DNA of 64,000 nt from Enterocloster alcoholdehydrogenati (GCF_013282095.1 NZ_BLTJ01000006.1:124001-188000), one strand, 5' to 3'. Counted from the stretch's first letter, positions 43,663-52,611 are shown. Notes: generated from the letters alone by a model not told the origin. Numbers and translations are program-made.

Positions 43663-43705
43663 GAAGGGCGTCAGAAAGCGGAGTTTATGCTTTCCGGCGC
43701 CCTTC
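43663..43705 (+). terminator. Terminator-like hairpin after yajC
   Basis: GAAGGGCG (43663-43670) pairs with CGCCCTTC (about 43698-43705), with inner AGAAAGC ... GCTTTC pairing, followed by TTTGC. It lies in the 212-bp gap before the HAD gene, which shows no other gene. Confidence 0.6.
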
Positions 43706-43789
43706 TTTGCATCAGAGGAGTACAGACAGAAAAGCTGCGGGTGTGGCGGCCCACGCCTGCAGAAATCTATAAGGAAAAGGAGAGCACAG

Positions 43790-44404
43790 ATGATCAAAAA
43801 CATCGTATTTGATATGGGAAAGGTACTGGTGGATTATAAGGAGGACCCTGTCTGCCGCCGCTTTTGTGCAGATGAGGCTCTGATCCGCAGGGTCTGCACG
43901 GCGGTATTTATCTCTCCGGAATGGCTGATGCTGGATATGGGCATCATTTCTGAAGAAGAGGGGCTTTGCGGGATGGAGACCCGATTAGACACAAAAGAGG
44001 AGAAAGAACTTGCAAAAAAATGCTTTCTTCACTGGCATGAGTACAATATGCAGCCGAAAAAGGGAATGGGGGAAGTAGTGCGCGCGTTAAAAGAGGAGGG
44101 CTACCGCATCTATCTTTGCTCCAATGCCTCCGTCCGGCTTTTGACCTGCTATAAAGATGTGATCCCGGCCATTGACTGCTTTGACGGTGTGCTTTTTTCC
44201 GCTGAAGTAAAATGTATGAAGCCCCAGAAAGAAATGTACAACCATTTTTTTGAACGTTTCTCCTTAAAGCCGGAAGAATGCTTCTTTATTGATGACTTAA
44301 ATCGAAACATAGAAGGGGCCAGAGCCTGCGGCATGGACGGCTACTGCTTTGCGGACGGAGATATTGGACGTTTGAAAAAGCGTCTGTCCGGTTTGAACGG
44401 ATGA
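43790..44404 (+). CDS. HAD-family phosphatase, YihX-like
   Basis: The 204-residue hydrolase has the nucleophile Asp8 in VFDMGKVLVD, motif II CSNAS near residue 107, the Lys of motif III in KCMKPQKEMY and the metal-binding FIDDLNRN near 165. The second Asp of the usual DxD start is replaced by Gly, as is normal for the DxGxV group of HAD proteins. It probably dephosphorylates a sugar phosphate. ATG 43790 follows AAGGAGAG; the longer reading crosses the yajC terminator. Confidence 0.82.
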   Translation: MIKNIVFDMGKVLVDYKEDPVCRRFCADEALIRRVCTAVFISPEWLMLDMGIISEEEGLCGMETRLDTKEEKELAKKCFLHWHEYNMQPKKGMGEVVRALKEEGYRIYLCSNASVRLLTCYKDVIPAIDCFDGVLFSAEVKCMKPQKEMYNHFFERFSLKPEECFFIDDLNRNIEGARACGMDGYCFADGDIGRLKKRLSGLNG

Positions 44405-44522
44405 AAAAGGACAGGGATGATTACGATTCTGTCATATCCCTTACATCTATAGTCTCACTAATTTTAAGATTTTCTTAATAATCTATTCAAAGAACATTCA
44501 AACATTTCCGAGGAAGGCATGA

Positions 44523-44632
44523 TATACTATGTACATAAGAGATGCACGAATGTTTAACAACTATCCTTCAACCCTTTTTGAAAATCCTAAATCCTAAGAA
44601 AAAAGCTCCGTACGGTTGTACGGAGTTTTTTT
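44523..44632 (+). ncRNA. Candidate small RNA unit ending in a strong terminator
   Basis: TATACT at 44523-44528 may serve as a -10 (the -35 is weak). About 100 nt later a textbook terminator follows: CTCCGTAC (44606-44613) and GTACGGAG (44618-44625) with seven T at 44626-44632. No open frame with a ribosome site lies between. The HAD gene stops about 200 bp upstream, so the terminator could also be a distant one for it. No known RNA family is recognised. Confidence 0.4.
44606..44632 (+). terminator. Intrinsic terminator
   Basis: A perfect 8-bp stem with a four-base loop is followed by TTTTTTT. It is the strongest one-directional terminator in this part of the window. Confidence 0.92.
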
Positions 44633-44709
44633 CTGCGTGAAAATAGCCCTGGCCTGCGCACAGGCTTGGGGGAGTCTGAATAATTTAATAAAAAAGAGGT
44701 ATTTCAGAT

Positions 44710-45600
44710 GTGAATCGGGCCAGAAGTGAGATCCACTGTGAAGAAGCGTATTCCATGGGAATCACCGGCCGCGGAATCGGCGTTGCGGTGCTGGATACGG
44801 GAATCTACCTCCACAGGGATTTAAAAGATAGAGTAAAAGGATTTGCAGATTTTGTCCGCAGAAGGGATCGGCCCTATGATGACAACGGCCACGGAACCCA
44901 TATTGCGGCTATGATTGGGGGAAACGGAGAATGTTCGGAAGGGAATTACCGGGGAGTGGCTCCGGGATGTTCCATCATTGCCGTAAAAGTCCTGGATCAT
45001 CGGGGGAACGGCTATGCCTCGGATGTTTTGATGGGGCTGCGCTGGATCCGGGCGCACAGGGACTGCCTTGGGATTCGGATTGTCAATATTTCCGTAGGGT
45101 CTCTTTCCAGAAAGGATATGACTGAAAACTCCGCCCTGGTAAAGGGGGTAAATGCAGCCTGGGATGACGGGCTGGTAGTGGTGGTAGCCGCAGGCAATCA
45201 CGGCCCCGGTCCCATGACGGTTACCACTCCGGGAATCAGCCGTAAGGTGATCACAGTGGGAAGCTCCGATGACCACAAGGAAGTGGACGTGATGGGAAGC
45301 ACTATGGTAGACTACTCCGGCCGGGGGCCTACCTCATCTTGTGTCTGCAAACCGGATGTAGTGGCTCCGGGCTCTGCCATCATCAGCTGCAAAAATGAAG
45401 AAAACGAATATTCCGCCAAATCCGGCACCAGTATGTCCACGCCGCTGGTGGCCGGGGCGATTGCGCTGCTTCTGGAGAAATATCCCGATATGACGAATCG
45501 GGATGTAAAGCTCAGACTGAGAGAACGGGCAGTGGATCTGGGGCTGCCGAAAAATCAGCAGGGATGGGGGATGGTAGATGTGGGGGAACTGCTGCGGTAG
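44710..45600 (+). CDS. Intracellular-type subtilisin (S8 peptidase)
   Basis: The 296-residue single-domain subtilase has Asp in VAVLDTGIY near residue 29, His in NGHGTHIAAM near 65 and Ser in SGTSMSTPL near 240. The oxyanion Asn lies in AAGNHGPG. It lacks signal peptide, propeptide and C-terminal additions, like intracellular or spore-associated subtilisins. GTG 44710 is the start: the overlapping ATG at 44708 is followed at once by TGA. AAAAAAGAGG lies 9 nt upstream. A 14-bp hairpin follows. Confidence 0.87.
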   Translation: MNRARSEIHCEEAYSMGITGRGIGVAVLDTGIYLHRDLKDRVKGFADFVRRRDRPYDDNGHGTHIAAMIGGNGECSEGNYRGVAPGCSIIAVKVLDHRGNGYASDVLMGLRWIRAHRDCLGIRIVNISVGSLSRKDMTENSALVKGVNAAWDDGLVVVVAAGNHGPGPMTVTTPGISRKVITVGSSDDHKEVDVMGSTMVDYSGRGPTSSCVCKPDVVAPGSAIISCKNEENEYSAKSGTSMSTPLVAGAIALLLEKYPDMTNRDVKLRLRERAVDLGLPKNQQGWGMVDVGELLR

Positions 45601-45611
45601 AGAAACAGAGG

Positions 45612-45646
45612 CCAGAAGGCTCCGGCACAGTCCCGGAGCCTTCTGG
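45612..45646. terminator. Convergent hairpin between subtilisin and methyltransferase genes
   Basis: A perfect 14-bp stem (arms 45612-45625 and 45633-45646) with a seven-base loop separates two converging genes. T-runs are weak on both sides. Confidence 0.7.
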
Positions 45647-45677
45647 AGGAAAAGGGTAAAAATGCGCGTCCCTGCCT

Positions 45678-46538
45678 TTATTTCTCCCATCTGCCGGAAG
45701 CGCCGCAGGGCAGTGTTAGTCCGCTCTGGGTTACGGGAAGGCCGACCTCATCTGCACGAACCTGCCCGCCGTGTTTTGGCACAATTTCTGTTCCCATCAT
45801 ATAGGAAAGTACGGCAGGGGCCAGACCGGTGGTGTAGGAATTGATGAGGAAGAAAAGGGGATCATCGGAAAGCAGCTGGGTACAGAGCTTTACCAGAGGG
45901 TGGATCGCATCCTCGATCTTCCAGATCTCGCCTTTAGGGCCGCGGCCGTAGGAAGGGGGATCCATGATGATGGCGTCATAATGATTGCCTCGGCGGATTT
46001 CACGTTCTGCGAATTTTACGCAGTCGTCTACGATCCAGCGGATCGGGGCGTCTGCCAGGCCGGAGGAGCCGGCGTTTTCCTTAGCCCAGGTCACCATTCC
46101 CTTAGAGGCGTCTACATGGGTCACGCTGGCGCCTGCCCTGGCGGCTGCCAGTGTGGCCCCGCCAGTGTAGGCGAAGAGATTGAGTACCTTCACCGGCCTT
46201 CCCGCGGTGCGGATCTTTTCCCCGAACCAGTCCCAGTTTGCGGCCTGCTCTGGAAACAGGCCGGTATGCTTAAAGCTGAAGGGTTTTAGATTAAAGGTAA
46301 GTCCCTTATAGCCAATGGACCACTGCTGGGGAAGATCAAAGAACTCCCACTCGCCGCCGCCCTTGCTGCTGCGGTGATAGTGGCCGTTCATCTTCTTCCA
46401 GCCTCTGTGGTTTTTTGGCGTATCCCAGATTACCTGGGGATCGGGGCGGACTAAAAGATAGTCTCCCCAGCGCTCCAGCTTTTCACCTTTGGAGCAGTCG
46501 ATCACTTCATAATCTTTCCATCCATCTGCAAGCCACAT
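45678..46538 (-). CDS. Class I SAM-dependent methyltransferase, RlmI-like
   Basis: The 286-residue protein has the SAM motif LNLFAYTGGATLAA near residue 118, THVDASKGMV for ribose binding, and the catalytic DPPSYGRGP near 195, as in RlmI/RlmK-type 23S rRNA methyltransferases. The N-terminal PUA-type domain of RlmI is missing or reduced to a short beta segment, so the target may differ. It converges with the subtilisin gene and stands alone. Confidence 0.75.
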   Translation of the reverse strand: MWLADGWKDYEVIDCSKGEKLERWGDYLLVRPDPQVIWDTPKNHRGWKKMNGHYHRSSKGGGEWEFFDLPQQWSIGYKGLTFNLKPFSFKHTGLFPEQAANWDWFGEKIRTAGRPVKVLNLFAYTGGATLAAARAGASVTHVDASKGMVTWAKENAGSSGLADAPIRWIVDDCVKFAEREIRRGNHYDAIIMDPPSYGRGPKGEIWKIEDAIHPLVKLCTQLLSDDPLFFLINSYTTGLAPAVLSYMMGTEIVPKHGGQVRADEVGLPVTQSGLTLPCGASGRWEK

Positions 46539-46719
46539 AAATTGATTAACCTCATTTCTTTCTGAATATATAGTCCCCGTGCAGGCGCACGGTACTGTTT
46601 TTGTTTTAGATTCTTATTGAGTATAGTCTAAACAGAGGCATGGCGTCAAGCGTTCCTGAACAGCGGGGGGTTATAACTGGAAAAATCTGTACAAATTATA
46701 AAAAAAGTATAAAATCAGA

Positions 46720-46748
46720 TTGACTTTTTTATTAAATGTTGGTATTAT
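46720..46748 (+). promoter_or_regulatory. Promoter of the PTS gene
   Basis: TTGACT (46720-46725) and TATTAT (46743-46748) are exactly 17 nt apart, leaving a leader of about 210 nt. Confidence 0.75.
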
Positions 46749-46808
46749 GTCTATATAGATGAAAATATCTAGTAAAAACAATTGTATAAAAAGAAATTTT
46801 TTTCAATA

Positions 46809-46896
46809 AAAAAGACCGTATTTGTCGAGGGATTATAAAGGTTCTGCCAGAAATGTCCGTTTATCAGACAATGCGGTTTTTGCTTTTACCTGTATT
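46809..46896 (+). promoter_or_regulatory. Leader with terminator-like hairpin before the PTS gene
   Basis: GACCGTATTTGTC (about 46812-46824) can pair with GACAATGCGGTT (about 46867-46878), followed by TTTTTGCTTTT. A small hairpin (TGTC ... GACA) lies inside. PTS genes are often controlled by antitermination in such leaders, but a clear RAT antiterminator sequence was not found. Confidence 0.45.
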
Positions 46897-46963
46897 TTCA
46901 TGATGTAAATATGAGCGGCTTTTAGAGGGAAGGGCAGCTCATAAAAGAAAGGAGATACATATT

Positions 46964-48436
46964 ATGAAGTATTTGCAAAAACTGGGTAAAGCTCTGATGC
47001 TGCCGGTAGCCTGTCTGCCGATCTGCGGTATCCTGATGGGAATTGGTTATTATCTGTGCCCATCTACCATGCAGGGCGGTGATATTGTGGGGCTTAAGGA
47101 GCAGATCGGTTTCGTGCTTGTAAAGGCGGGCGGTGCTCTGATCGACAATATGGCGATCCTGTTTGTAATCGGCGTAGGTGTGGGAATGTCGGAGGATCAC
47201 GACGGTACCGGCGGTCTTGCCGCTCTGGCCTCCTGGCTGATGATTACTTCTCTGCTGTCGCCGGCAGTGGTAACCACTCTGATGCCTTCTATCGCTGAAA
47301 ATCAGCAGACGACATTGGCATTCAGCAAGATCGCAAACCCCTTTATCGGTATCCTCTCCGGTATTATTGGTTCTACCTGCTACAATAAATTTAAAAGCAC
47401 ACAGCTTCCTGACTGGCTTTCCTTCTTCAGCGGCAAGCGCTGTGTTACCATCATAGCGGGCGTAGTCGCCATTATTACGTCAGTTATCCTGCTTTTTGTA
47501 TGGCCGGTCCTGTTCGGCGGTCTGGTTTCCCTTGGCAAGGGCATTGCGGGTATGGGTGCATTAGGCGCAGGTATTTACGCATTCCTGAACCGTCTGCTGA
47601 TTCCTACAGGTCTGCACCATGCACTTAATAATGTATTCTGGTTTGATACTATTGGTCTTGGCGACCTGTCCCATTTCTGGGCAGGTGATACATCGGCAGA
47701 CGTATCCTGGAGCCTTGGTATGTATATGTCCGGCTTCTTCCCATGTATGATGTTCGGTATTCCTGGCGCAGCTCTGGCTATGATCCAAACCGCCAAGTCC
47801 AACAGGAGAAAGGTTGCCATCGGTCTGGTAGCATCCGCGGCCATCAGTGCATTTGTCTGCGGTGTTACAGAACCCTTTGAGTTTGGCTTCATGTTCCTGG
47901 CTCCCGGCCTGTATGTGATCTACGCACTGCTGTACGGCATTTTCACTTTTGTTACAACGCTGGTTGGTTTCCGTGCAGGTTTCAGTTTCTCCGCCGGCGC
48001 TACGGATCTGTTTTTCTCCGCCGCCCTTCCGGCAGCTCAGAAAACATACCTGATTATTCCTCTGGGTATTGCGGCATTTATCGTATTCTACGTGGTATTC
48101 CGTTTTGCTATCACAAAGTTTGACTTAAAGACTCCCGGCCGTGAGGATGACGACGATATGGAGGCTGAAAAGTCGGTGGTTCTGGCAAATAATAACTACA
48201 CACAGGTCGCTTCCATTATTCTGGAAGGCCTGGGCGGTAAGGAAAATGTAAAATCTCTGGAAAACTGCATTACCAGACTGAGACTTGAGATCAAGGATCA
48301 GAGTGCAGTGGACGAGAAAAAGATTAAATCTGCAGGGATTGCCGGCGTGATCCGCCCTGGAAAAAATTCGATCCAGGTGATCGTAGGCACAAAGGTACAG
48401 TTTGTTGCGGATGAGATGAAGAAGATGCTGAAATAG
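46964..48436 (+). CDS. nagE: PTS EIICB permease, N-acetylglucosamine/glucose type
   Basis: The 490-residue protein imports and phosphorylates a hexose. Residues about 1-385 are the EIIC channel (ten or so membrane segments; NRLLIPTGLHHALN, FPCMMFGIPGAALAM, GVTEPFEFGFMFLAP, and KFDLKTPGRED at its end, which closely resembles NagE). Residues about 405-490 are the EIIB domain with phosphoryl-Cys in LENCITRLRLE near 435. No EIIA domain is present, so a separate EIIA must serve it. Glucosamine or glucose specificity cannot be excluded. It starts behind AAAGGAGATAC. Confidence 0.85.
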   Translation: MKYLQKLGKALMLPVACLPICGILMGIGYYLCPSTMQGGDIVGLKEQIGFVLVKAGGALIDNMAILFVIGVGVGMSEDHDGTGGLAALASWLMITSLLSPAVVTTLMPSIAENQQTTLAFSKIANPFIGILSGIIGSTCYNKFKSTQLPDWLSFFSGKRCVTIIAGVVAIITSVILLFVWPVLFGGLVSLGKGIAGMGALGAGIYAFLNRLLIPTGLHHALNNVFWFDTIGLGDLSHFWAGDTSADVSWSLGMYMSGFFPCMMFGIPGAALAMIQTAKSNRRKVAIGLVASAAISAFVCGVTEPFEFGFMFLAPGLYVIYALLYGIFTFVTTLVGFRAGFSFSAGATDLFFSAALPAAQKTYLIIPLGIAAFIVFYVVFRFAITKFDLKTPGREDDDDMEAEKSVVLANNNYTQVASIILEGLGGKENVKSLENCITRLRLEIKDQSAVDEKKIKSAGIAGVIRPGKNSIQVIVGTKVQFVADEMKKMLK

Positions 48437-48471
48437 TTCAGCCATCGGGCTGTCTTTTCTGTAATGTAAGG

Positions 48472-48512
48472 TAGGATCGGTTCTTTCTTTAAAGAGAGCC
48501 GGTCCTATTTTG
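48472..48512 (+). terminator. Terminator of the PTS gene
   Basis: A long imperfect stem (TAGGATCGG ... CCGGTCCTA, 48472-48507) is followed by TTTTG. Confidence 0.75.
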
Positions 48513-48661
48513 CTGCAGAAACTTCCTGGAAGCTGTAATAGAATTGAAAGATAAAATCGGTTGAAAGATAGTGAAAGCCTTGATACAATAGAAAAAAGAC
48601 GAGAGCCCTGCAGGCGGTATTTCCTGATGGGAAAAGCGGCGGCAGGGAGAAAGAGGCGTAT

Positions 48662-50032
48662 ATGAAGAGGAAGATAACAGCGGTGTGGGCGGCGGCGCTG
48701 CTGCTGTCAGCCGGGGCGGCCAATGTGACGGCTCTGGCTGAAGGCTGGGCGCAGTCCAACGGCAGCTGGGTCTACTATGACAGCAATGGAAATAAGATAC
48801 ATAACGAGTGGAGAAAGGGTGCGGATGGTAAATGGCGCTATCTGGACGGAGACGGCAGCATGGCGGTCAATGTCTGGATAGACGGCGATTACTATGTGGA
48901 CAGCGATGGCATCATGGTTACTGAAAAGTGGCTCCATGTACCGGAAGATGAAGGAGAGGATGAGTGGTATTATTTTACCGAGTCCGGCAGGAAGGTAGAG
49001 GATACCTGGAAGAAGATTTCGGACAAGTGGTATCATTTTGACAGCAATGGAGCCATGGAACGGGGCTGGATTCTGGATGATATGTATTATACTGGTGACG
49101 ATGGCGTGATGCGTACCGGCTGGCAGAAGCTGATTCCGCCGGAGCAGTATGACGAGGAGATCAACAAGGTGGTGCCGGGGTATGACACGGGCTCCATTGA
49201 TTACGGGGAGGACGGGTATTACTGGTTCTATTTTGGAACTAACGGTAAGAAATATGTTCCCGGCGATGACAACTCCGGCGACGATTACGGCACCCGCAAG
49301 ATTGACGGGGACTATTACTGCTTTGATGATGACGGAATCTTGCAGATGGGCTGGAAAAATGTACGCAATAATAACGGCGGCTCCATTCAGGATTATATGT
49401 ACTTTGGTTCAGACGGCAAGGCGCGGATTGGCTGGTATTCCATTGAACCGCCGGAGGATCTGGAGGGCTATGACGGAGATGTGGAGTGGTTTTATTTCTC
49501 CAATAACGGAACGCCCAAGGCTGCCGACTCGGATCGTCTGGATACCCAGGATCTGACCCGGATCAACGGAAAGACATACCTCTTTAATGAAAAGGGAAAT
49601 CCGCTGTATGGGCTGAGAAAGGTGTATACAGGATCGGGGGATGACAACTGGACAGCGTATTATTTCGGCAATAAGAACCAGAGCTGCGTACAGAAGGGAA
49701 AGATGACGGTAGAAGAGGACGGTGGCTCTAAGACAGAATATTATTTCAGCGACAACGGCCGCGGCTATACCGGCGTCCGCGACGGCCGCCTCTATTATAA
49801 AGGAAAGCTTCAGAAGGCAACGGATGGACAGAAGTACGTCTGCTACCGGGTAGACGGTGGAAATTATGTGGTAAACAGTTCAGGAAAGGTTATGAAGGAT
49901 ACCACGGTGAAGAACAGCGACGGGGTAAAATTTAAAACCACAGCCTCCGGCACCCTGAGTACGGCAGATGATGATTCTGATATTGACTCTTATGTGACAG
50001 CTCCAGAGGAGCCGTTGTGCCTGGAAAGCTGA
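48662..50032 (+). CDS. Secreted protein of cell-wall-binding repeats
   Basis: A signal peptide (MKRKITAVWAAALLLSAGA, cleavage near AKA/ALA at residue 26) is followed by around ten glucan/choline-binding-type repeats (GSWVYYDSNGN, KWRYLDGDG, DKWYHFDSNG, KTYLFNEKG) across 456 residues, with no catalytic domain. It is a relative of the protein encoded at 19616-20938, with the same overall plan. It is probably held on the surface by wall polymers. The ribosome site is weak (AGAAAGAGGCGTAT). Confidence 0.85.
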   Translation: MKRKITAVWAAALLLSAGAANVTALAEGWAQSNGSWVYYDSNGNKIHNEWRKGADGKWRYLDGDGSMAVNVWIDGDYYVDSDGIMVTEKWLHVPEDEGEDEWYYFTESGRKVEDTWKKISDKWYHFDSNGAMERGWILDDMYYTGDDGVMRTGWQKLIPPEQYDEEINKVVPGYDTGSIDYGEDGYYWFYFGTNGKKYVPGDDNSGDDYGTRKIDGDYYCFDDDGILQMGWKNVRNNNGGSIQDYMYFGSDGKARIGWYSIEPPEDLEGYDGDVEWFYFSNNGTPKAADSDRLDTQDLTRINGKTYLFNEKGNPLYGLRKVYTGSGDDNWTAYYFGNKNQSCVQKGKMTVEEDGGSKTEYYFSDNGRGYTGVRDGRLYYKGKLQKATDGQKYVCYRVDGGNYVVNSSGKVMKDTTVKNSDGVKFKTTASGTLSTADDDSDIDSYVTAPEEPLCLES

Positions 50033-50100
50033 GGCGCCGGACGGAGGAAGGGTCCCGTTTTGATTTGAAGCTGATAAAGCGCATTATATTATTATAGAAG

Positions 50101-50166
50101 AAACTCCCTTTCTGGAGAATCGTGTGGCTGAAACAGGTCTCCGGTTTCAAAAGAGGGGAGTTTTTT
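50101..50166 (+). terminator. Terminator after the wall-binding-repeat gene
   Basis: AAACTCCC (50101-50108) pairs with GGGAGTTT, which overlaps the T-run at 50161-50166. The loop is long and holds its own hairpin (GGAGA ... TCTCC). Confidence 0.65.
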
Positions 50167-50259
50167 CTGACATGGAAACGGTGTGTGCTGTAAATTGCAG
50201 GACGTAGGGTTCCATATGTACCGATGGAAGAGAGGGATGAGAAAAAATTAAAAAAATAC

Positions 50260-50288
50260 TTGCATTTCCTGCAAACATATGATATTCT
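50260..50288 (+). promoter_or_regulatory. Promoter of the S10 ribosomal operon
   Basis: TTGCAT (50260-50265) and TATTCT (50283-50288) are 17 nt apart. The same TTGCATTTCC context recurs at the rpmJ-rpsM promoter (63396). Confidence 0.7.
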
Positions 50289-50294
50289 TGAAAA

Positions 50295-50525
50295 GCTGTG
50301 ACATGATAGCAAAGAAGCGCGAGGTTGCTGCCCACCATAAGGCAGGTTTTCCGTGGAGCGAATGTCAAGTTAGGAAACTGGCGACAAGTCACTGTACCAA
50401 TTAAAGAAACTGCTGCAAATTTAGCAGAATCAGTGTGGGGTTCCGTGAGGACACACACGGGAACGTGTACAGTCACCGCTTGTCGTACTTGGTTTATAAA
50501 GTGCGAAAAGGAGGCGACTTTTTTT
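50295..50525 (+). promoter_or_regulatory. Structured leader of the S10 operon
   Basis: About 230 nt of leader folds into a closing stem (CGACAAG 50392-50398 with CTTGTCG 50479-50485; ACTGTAC 50401-50407 with GTACAGT 50467-50473). Inner hairpins are CTGCT ... AGCAG and GTTCCGTG ... CACGGGAAC. Ribosomal leaders of this type let a ribosomal protein, often L4, repress its own operon. The protein acting here is not known from sequence. Confidence 0.6.
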
Positions 50526-50843
50526 ATGGCAAGTCAAGTAATGAGAATCACATTAAAAGCTTATGATCATCAGTTAGTAGATCAGTCCGCTGGAAAGATC
50601 ATCGAGACAGTAAAAAAGACAGGATCTCAGGTGAGCGGACCGGTGCCGTTACCAACAAAGAAAGAGGTTGTAACCATTCTGCGTGCGGTTCATAAGTACA
50701 AGGATTCCAGAGAGCAGTTCGAGCAGAGAACTCACAAGAGACTCATCGACATCACTGCTCCAAGCCAGAAGACAGTAGATGCACTGTCCAGACTGGAGAT
50801 GCCTGCAGGCGTTTACATCGACATCAAGATGAAAACAAAGTAA
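50526..50843 (+). CDS. rpsJ: 30S ribosomal protein S10
   Basis: This 105-residue protein opens the S10 operon. It shows [20 protein letters not shown] near the start, VSGPVPLPT, and the RTHKRLIDI motif of S10. ATG 50526 follows AAAAGGAGGCGAC; a longer frame from 50325 lies in the structured leader and is rejected. An unusually long gap (184 bp) separates it from rplC. Confidence 0.97.
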   Translation: MASQVMRITLKAYDHQLVDQSAGKIIETVKKTGSQVSGPVPLPTKKEVVTILRAVHKYKDSREQFEQRTHKRLIDITAPSQKTVDALSRLEMPAGVYIDIKMKTK

Positions 50844-51027
50844 GGATGCCGAAGGGCTGTTTAAATGATTAAGTTTATATCCTGAAGGGTTTAGATATAA
50901 AAGCAACACTACATTCCTGTAGGAATCAACATACCGGAAACGGTTCATAGTGTTCCACCTATATTAGACTGTTCTAGGATGAATGCGAAAGCATTCCGCT
51001 GTAGATCAAGAAACAGGAGGTAAGACA
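50844..51027 (+). promoter_or_regulatory. Structured 184-bp gap between rpsJ and rplC
   Basis: The gap can form ATTCC-tgta-GGAAT (about 50912-50925) and GAATGC-gaaa-GCATTC (about 50980-50995, with a GNRA-type loop) just before the rplC ribosome site. No open frame is convincing. It may be a regulatory RNA element or RNA processing site. Confidence 0.4.
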
Positions 51028-51663
51028 ATGAAGAAAGCGATTTTAGCAACAAAAGTCGGAATGACCCAGATCTTCAATGAGAATGGTGCGTTAGTTCCGG
51101 TAACTGTACTTCAGGCTGGCCCCTGTGTAGTAACACAGGTTAAGACAGAAGAGAACGACGGTTACAAAGCAGTACAGGTTGGTTTCGTTGACAAGAGAGA
51201 GAAGTTAGTCAGCAAGCCGGTAAAGGGCCACTTTGACAAGGCCGGCGTATCTTACAAGAGATATGTGAGAGAGTTCAGATTAGAGAATGCGCAGGAGTAT
51301 TCTGTAAAGGATGAGATCAAGGCAGACATCTTCGCAGCAGGCGATAAGATTGATGCAACCGCTATTTCCAAGGGTAAAGGCTTCCAGGGCGCAATCAAGA
51401 GACATGGACAGCACAGAGGACCTATGGCTCATGGTTCCAAGTTCCATCGCCATCAGGGTTCCAATGGTTCCGCTACCACCCCAGGCCGTGTATTCAAGGG
51501 CAAGGGAATGCCTGGACAGATGGGTCGCAAGCAGATCACTGTTCAGAATCTTGAGGTAGTTAAGATTGATGCCGAGAACAACCTGATTCTGGTTAAGGGT
51601 GCGGTTCCAGGACCAAAGAAGTGCCTGGTTACTGTAAAGGAAACCGTTAAGGTTGAGAGGTAA
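51028..51663 (+). CDS. rplC: 50S ribosomal protein L3
   Basis: The 211-residue protein starts [16 protein letters not shown], contains the Gly-rich [11 protein letters not shown] loop that reaches the peptidyl transferase region, and ends in [12 protein letters not shown]-type sequence. ATG 51028 follows AACAGGAGG; a frame opening at 50983 lacks a site. It is followed closely by rplD. Confidence 0.97.
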   Translation: MKKAILATKVGMTQIFNENGALVPVTVLQAGPCVVTQVKTEENDGYKAVQVGFVDKREKLVSKPVKGHFDKAGVSYKRYVREFRLENAQEYSVKDEIKADIFAAGDKIDATAISKGKGFQGAIKRHGQHRGPMAHGSKFHRHQGSNGSATTPGRVFKGKGMPGQMGRKQITVQNLEVVKIDAENNLILVKGAVPGPKKCLVTVKETVKVER

Positions 51664-51691
51664 GCTTTTATAGGAAAGGAGGAATTCACAG

Positions 51692-52312
51692 ATGGCAAAC
51701 GTATCTGTTTACAATATGGAAGGTAAGGAAGTTGGCACATTAGAACTGAATGATGCAGTGTTCGGCGTAGAAGTAAACGAGCACCTGGTACATCTTGCAG
51801 TTGTTGCACAGCTTGCTAATAAGCGTCAGGGAACACAGAAGGCAAAGACACGTTCTGAGGTTTCCGGCGGCGGAAGAAAGCCCTGGAGACAGAAGGGAAC
51901 CGGTCATGCAAGACAGGGATCCACAAGATCTCCTCAGTGGACAGGCGGCGGCGTAGTATTCGCACCGACTCCAAGGGATTACACTATCACCCTGAACAAG
52001 AAGGAGAAGAGAGCAGCTCTTAAGTCCGCTCTGACAAGCCGTGTTCAGGCGAACAAGTTTATCGTGGTTGATGAGCTGAAGTTTGACGAGATCAAGACAA
52101 AGAACTTCAAGAATGTTATGAACAACTTAAACGTTTCCAAGGCTCTGGTAGTTCTGGCTGACAATGATCAGAACACTGTATTATCCGCAAGAAACGTTGC
52201 TGATGTAAAGACTGCTCAGGTTGGAACCATCAATGTATATGACATTCTGAAGTACAACACTGTAGTTGCTACCAAGGCAGCTGTTGCATCCATCGAGGAG
52301 GTGTACGCGTAA
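51692..52312 (+). CDS. rplD: 50S ribosomal protein L4
   Basis: The 206-residue protein carries the L4 loop [22 protein letters not shown] (read in part), which lines the exit tunnel, and [14 protein letters not shown]. In other bacteria L4 also represses the S10 operon by binding its leader, a possible partner for the leader at 50295. Its stop overlaps the rplW start by one base. Confidence 0.97.
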   Translation: MANVSVYNMEGKEVGTLELNDAVFGVEVNEHLVHLAVVAQLANKRQGTQKAKTRSEVSGGGRKPWRQKGTGHARQGSTRSPQWTGGGVVFAPTPRDYTITLNKKEKRAALKSALTSRVQANKFIVVDELKFDEIKTKNFKNVMNNLNVSKALVVLADNDQNTVLSARNVADVKTAQVGTINVYDILKYNTVVATKAAVASIEEVYA

Positions 52313-52611
52313 TGGCAGATATCAGATATTATGACGTCATTTTAAAGCCGGTTATCACCGAGAAGAGCATGAACGCCATGGGTGACAAGAAGTACACATT
52401 CATGGTACACGTAGACGCTAACAAGTCTATGATCAAAGAGGCTGTTGAGAAGATGTTTCCGGGCACCAAGGTTGCTTCCGTAAACACCATGAACTACGAC
52501 GGCAAGACAAAGAGAAGAGGAATGACCTTCGGCAAGACCGCTGCTTCCAAGAAGGCTATTGTTAAGCTGACAGAGGACAGCAAGGATATCGAGGTATTCC
52601 AGGGACTGTAA
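52312..52611 (+). CDS. rplW: 50S ribosomal protein L23
   Basis: The 99-residue protein starts [17 protein letters not shown], the typical L23 opening. It sits at the tunnel exit, where it docks trigger factor and the signal recognition particle. It is coupled to rplD by overlap. A 111-bp gap with a GC-rich inverted repeat (CCGGGCCTG ... CCCGGCCGG region) precedes rplB. Confidence 0.97.
   Translation: MADIRYYDVILKPVITEKSMNAMGDKKYTFMVHVDANKSMIKEAVEKMFPGTKVASVNTMNYDGKTKRRGMTFGKTAASKKAIVKLTEDSKDIEVFQGL

Noticed and set aside
46809-46896. BglG/GlcT-type RAT antiterminator
   Set aside because: A terminator-like hairpin is present, but the conserved RAT core could not be aligned, so only a general leader was reported.
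50325-50525. N-terminal extension of S10 from 50325
   Set aside because: The stretch is the structured leader; S10 starts at ATG 50526 behind a strong ribosome site and has its normal length from there.
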